A stretch of DNA of 64,000 nucleotides, from positions 1-64,000 of the IMG/VR virus record IMGVR_UViG_3300044997_000902, one strand, 5' to 3'. Each line of letters starts with the position of its first letter. Position 1 is the first letter of the stretch. This DNA comes from a virus. Shown one piece after another: positions 62,939-64,000 of this stretch. The notes under the pieces were generated by a model. It ran no database searches, was not told the DNA's origin, and saw only the letters and a program-made list of their open reading frames with translations. The position numbers and the translations under genes are program-made.

Positions 62939-63937
62939 TTTTTTTTCAATTTCTTTAAAAGGTTTTTTCCAACAACCAAATTTTTTCTGTCTAAACACCT
63001 GAGTGGATTTTTGGTACCACGGAGAATGTTTGTCTCCATAAGCCCAAATATGATAAGGTAAAATAGGTACTACCACCCAAGTGGGTTTGCCCATGGCACT
63101 GGCAAGATGGGCAATGCTGGTACAAGAGGTTATCACTAAATCCAGGTTGGCAATACAGGCGGCGGTATCTTCCAGGGAAATCAATAGATATTGAAGATCA
63201 GTAATGTGAGGGGGTAATTCCAAGGTATCATTATCTCTTTGTAAACTATAAAATTGTATGTTTTCATGATTGCAAATATTAACTAAATCTTGTGGAGGAA
63301 AGTACCGGAACTGTTGATGCTCATACTTGGGATTCCCACTCCACTTAATACCCACCTTAAATTTATCTGACTTTATAATTTGTTTCCAATTGGTCACGCT
63401 CAAGGGGTTGGGAAAAATATAAGGTTCATTGGGAATGGTATCTCGGGTATGTCCAAAAATCCAGGAAGTGCTAAATCCAGGTATCCAATAATCAAATTCA
63501 ACACTGGTTATTTGAGTGGGATCAATGGCATGATGAACCCCCGGGACCCGTTGAAACAGACTTTTCAAATGAGGTGAGCACACCACTATACATTTGCCTT
63601 TGCGGGCAAGTATTTCTTTGGCAAATCGTACAAATATAATTTCATCCCCCAACCCTCCCTCTCCATTGATCAGCACAGTTTTATTGGTGATATCGTGATT
63701 GTTCCAAATAGGTTTTTTATGAGTAAGAAACTCACCTCCATACACCCCCACATGACGACCTGCTTCCAATAATTTAAATCCATTTTGAAAATCACCTTGG
63801 TGGATGATAAACCATGCCCGGTTGAACATGTGACGGAGATTGTCTGGTTCAGTTTCCTCTAATTTTTGACTAATTTGCCATGCCTCTTTAAACCGTCCTC
63901 GTATCATGAGATTCAATTGTTGATCAATCAAATGCAT
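62921..63937 (-). CDS. TPR-containing GT9-like glycosyltransferase
   Basis: A 338-residue enzyme. The first 75 residues form TPR helices (LNLMIRGRFKEAWQISQKLE; MFNRAWFIIHQGDFQNGFKL). The GT-B part begins VLINGEGGLGDEIIFVRFAK, the GT9 glycine motif, and ends with VITSCTSIAHLASAMGKPTW, the donor motif with His. The TPR-GT arrangement is common in large aquatic phages and may bind a protein acceptor. It has its own leaderless-type promoter. It belongs to the GC-richer right-hand island. Confidence 0.82.
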   Translation of the reverse strand: MHLIDQQLNLMIRGRFKEAWQISQKLEETEPDNLRHMFNRAWFIIHQGDFQNGFKLLEAGRHVGVYGGEFLTHKKPIWNNHDITNKTVLINGEGGLGDEIIFVRFAKEILARKGKCIVVCSPHLKSLFQRVPGVHHAIDPTQITSVEFDYWIPGFSTSWIFGHTRDTIPNEPYIFPNPLSVTNWKQIIKSDKFKVGIKWSGNPKYEHQQFRYFPPQDLVNICNHENIQFYSLQRDNDTLELPPHITDLQYLLISLEDTAACIANLDLVITSCTSIAHLASAMGKPTWVVVPILPYHIWAYGDKHSPWYQKSTQVFRQKKFGCWKKPFKEIEKKLKTLV

Positions 63938-63943
63938 ACTACT

Positions 63944-63971
63944 ATTATATAATAATCTGTAAAAATTTCAA
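63944..63971 (-). promoter_or_regulatory. sigma70-type promoter, predicted leaderless start
   Basis: Minus-strand TTGAAA (63966-63971), 16-base spacer, TATAAT (63944-63949), then 6 bases to the ATG at 63937. No SD. Confidence 0.65.
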
Positions 63972-64000
63972 ATTATACTGCAGCTATGGCTATATGATGT

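Noticed and set aside
1-64000. tRNA genes, integrase, attachment sites, insertion sequences
   Set aside because: I looked through the intergenic stretches and found no cloverleaf, transposase, integrase or terminal inverted repeat. Gaps over 250 bases are occupied by the two pseudogenes.

Overview
The window looks like part of the genome of a large, AT-rich tailed phage with a long, flexible (siphovirus-type) tail. Hand counts of sample lines give about 28% GC in the core. The tail-tip genes follow the order of lambda M-L-K-I-J, and no sheath or contractile baseplate gene is visible. The promoters are ordinary sigma70-type boxes, so the host is more likely a proteobacterium, cyanobacterium or similar than a member of the Bacteroidetes. 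Small Hsp20, ThyX, sulfotransferase, GDP-mannose dehydratase and many sugar-transfer genes suggest an aquatic phage, but that is inference.

Layout. (1) 1-5740: an Hsp20 gene on the minus strand, then sugar/surface-modification genes on the plus strand (two GT9-like transferases, a methyltransferase, GDP-mannose 4,6-dehydratase) mixed with two decayed genes: a GT17 remnant and a 2OG-Fe(II) oxygenase pseudogene. (2) 5741-20701: a plus-strand replication and recombination block with a RecA/UvsX-like recombinase, a small nuclease, DnaB helicase, ThyX, a TOPRIM primase, a Cas4/RecB-like Fe-S nuclease and DNA polymerase III alpha split into two genes (PHP domain and catalytic core) with a DnaQ-type proofreading exonuclease between them. 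It also holds a putative ssDNA-binding protein, a GT4/GT9 glycosyltransferase pair and a candidate annealing protein. (3) 20698-30553, minus strand: tail fibre and tube-like proteins rich in IPT/TIG, carbohydrate-binding-like and YadA-head-like repeats. (4) 30619-44568, plus strand: the tail-tip cassette. The I-like and J-like proteins each carry a Hint/intein-like domain. (5) 44565-60778, minus strand: connector and neck proteins, major tail protein, chaperone-like proteins and a 3388-residue tape-measure polyprotein. (6) 60844-63937, minus strand: a visibly more GC-rich glycan-modification island (methyltransferase, GT25, sulfotransferase, TPR-GT9).

Regulation appears to be of two kinds. 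At least ten non-virion transcription units have sigma70-type promoters whose -10 box ends 6-9 bases before the ATG, which predicts leaderless mRNAs. The virion units instead carry a shared AGTGTAATT element, usually followed by a Shine-Dalgarno sequence.

The strongest candidates for undescribed biology are the paired Hint domains in neighbouring tail-tip proteins, the tape-measure polyprotein with embedded enzyme-like domains separated by GFIPNF linkers, the split polymerase with its inserted exonuclease, and the two-class promoter system.
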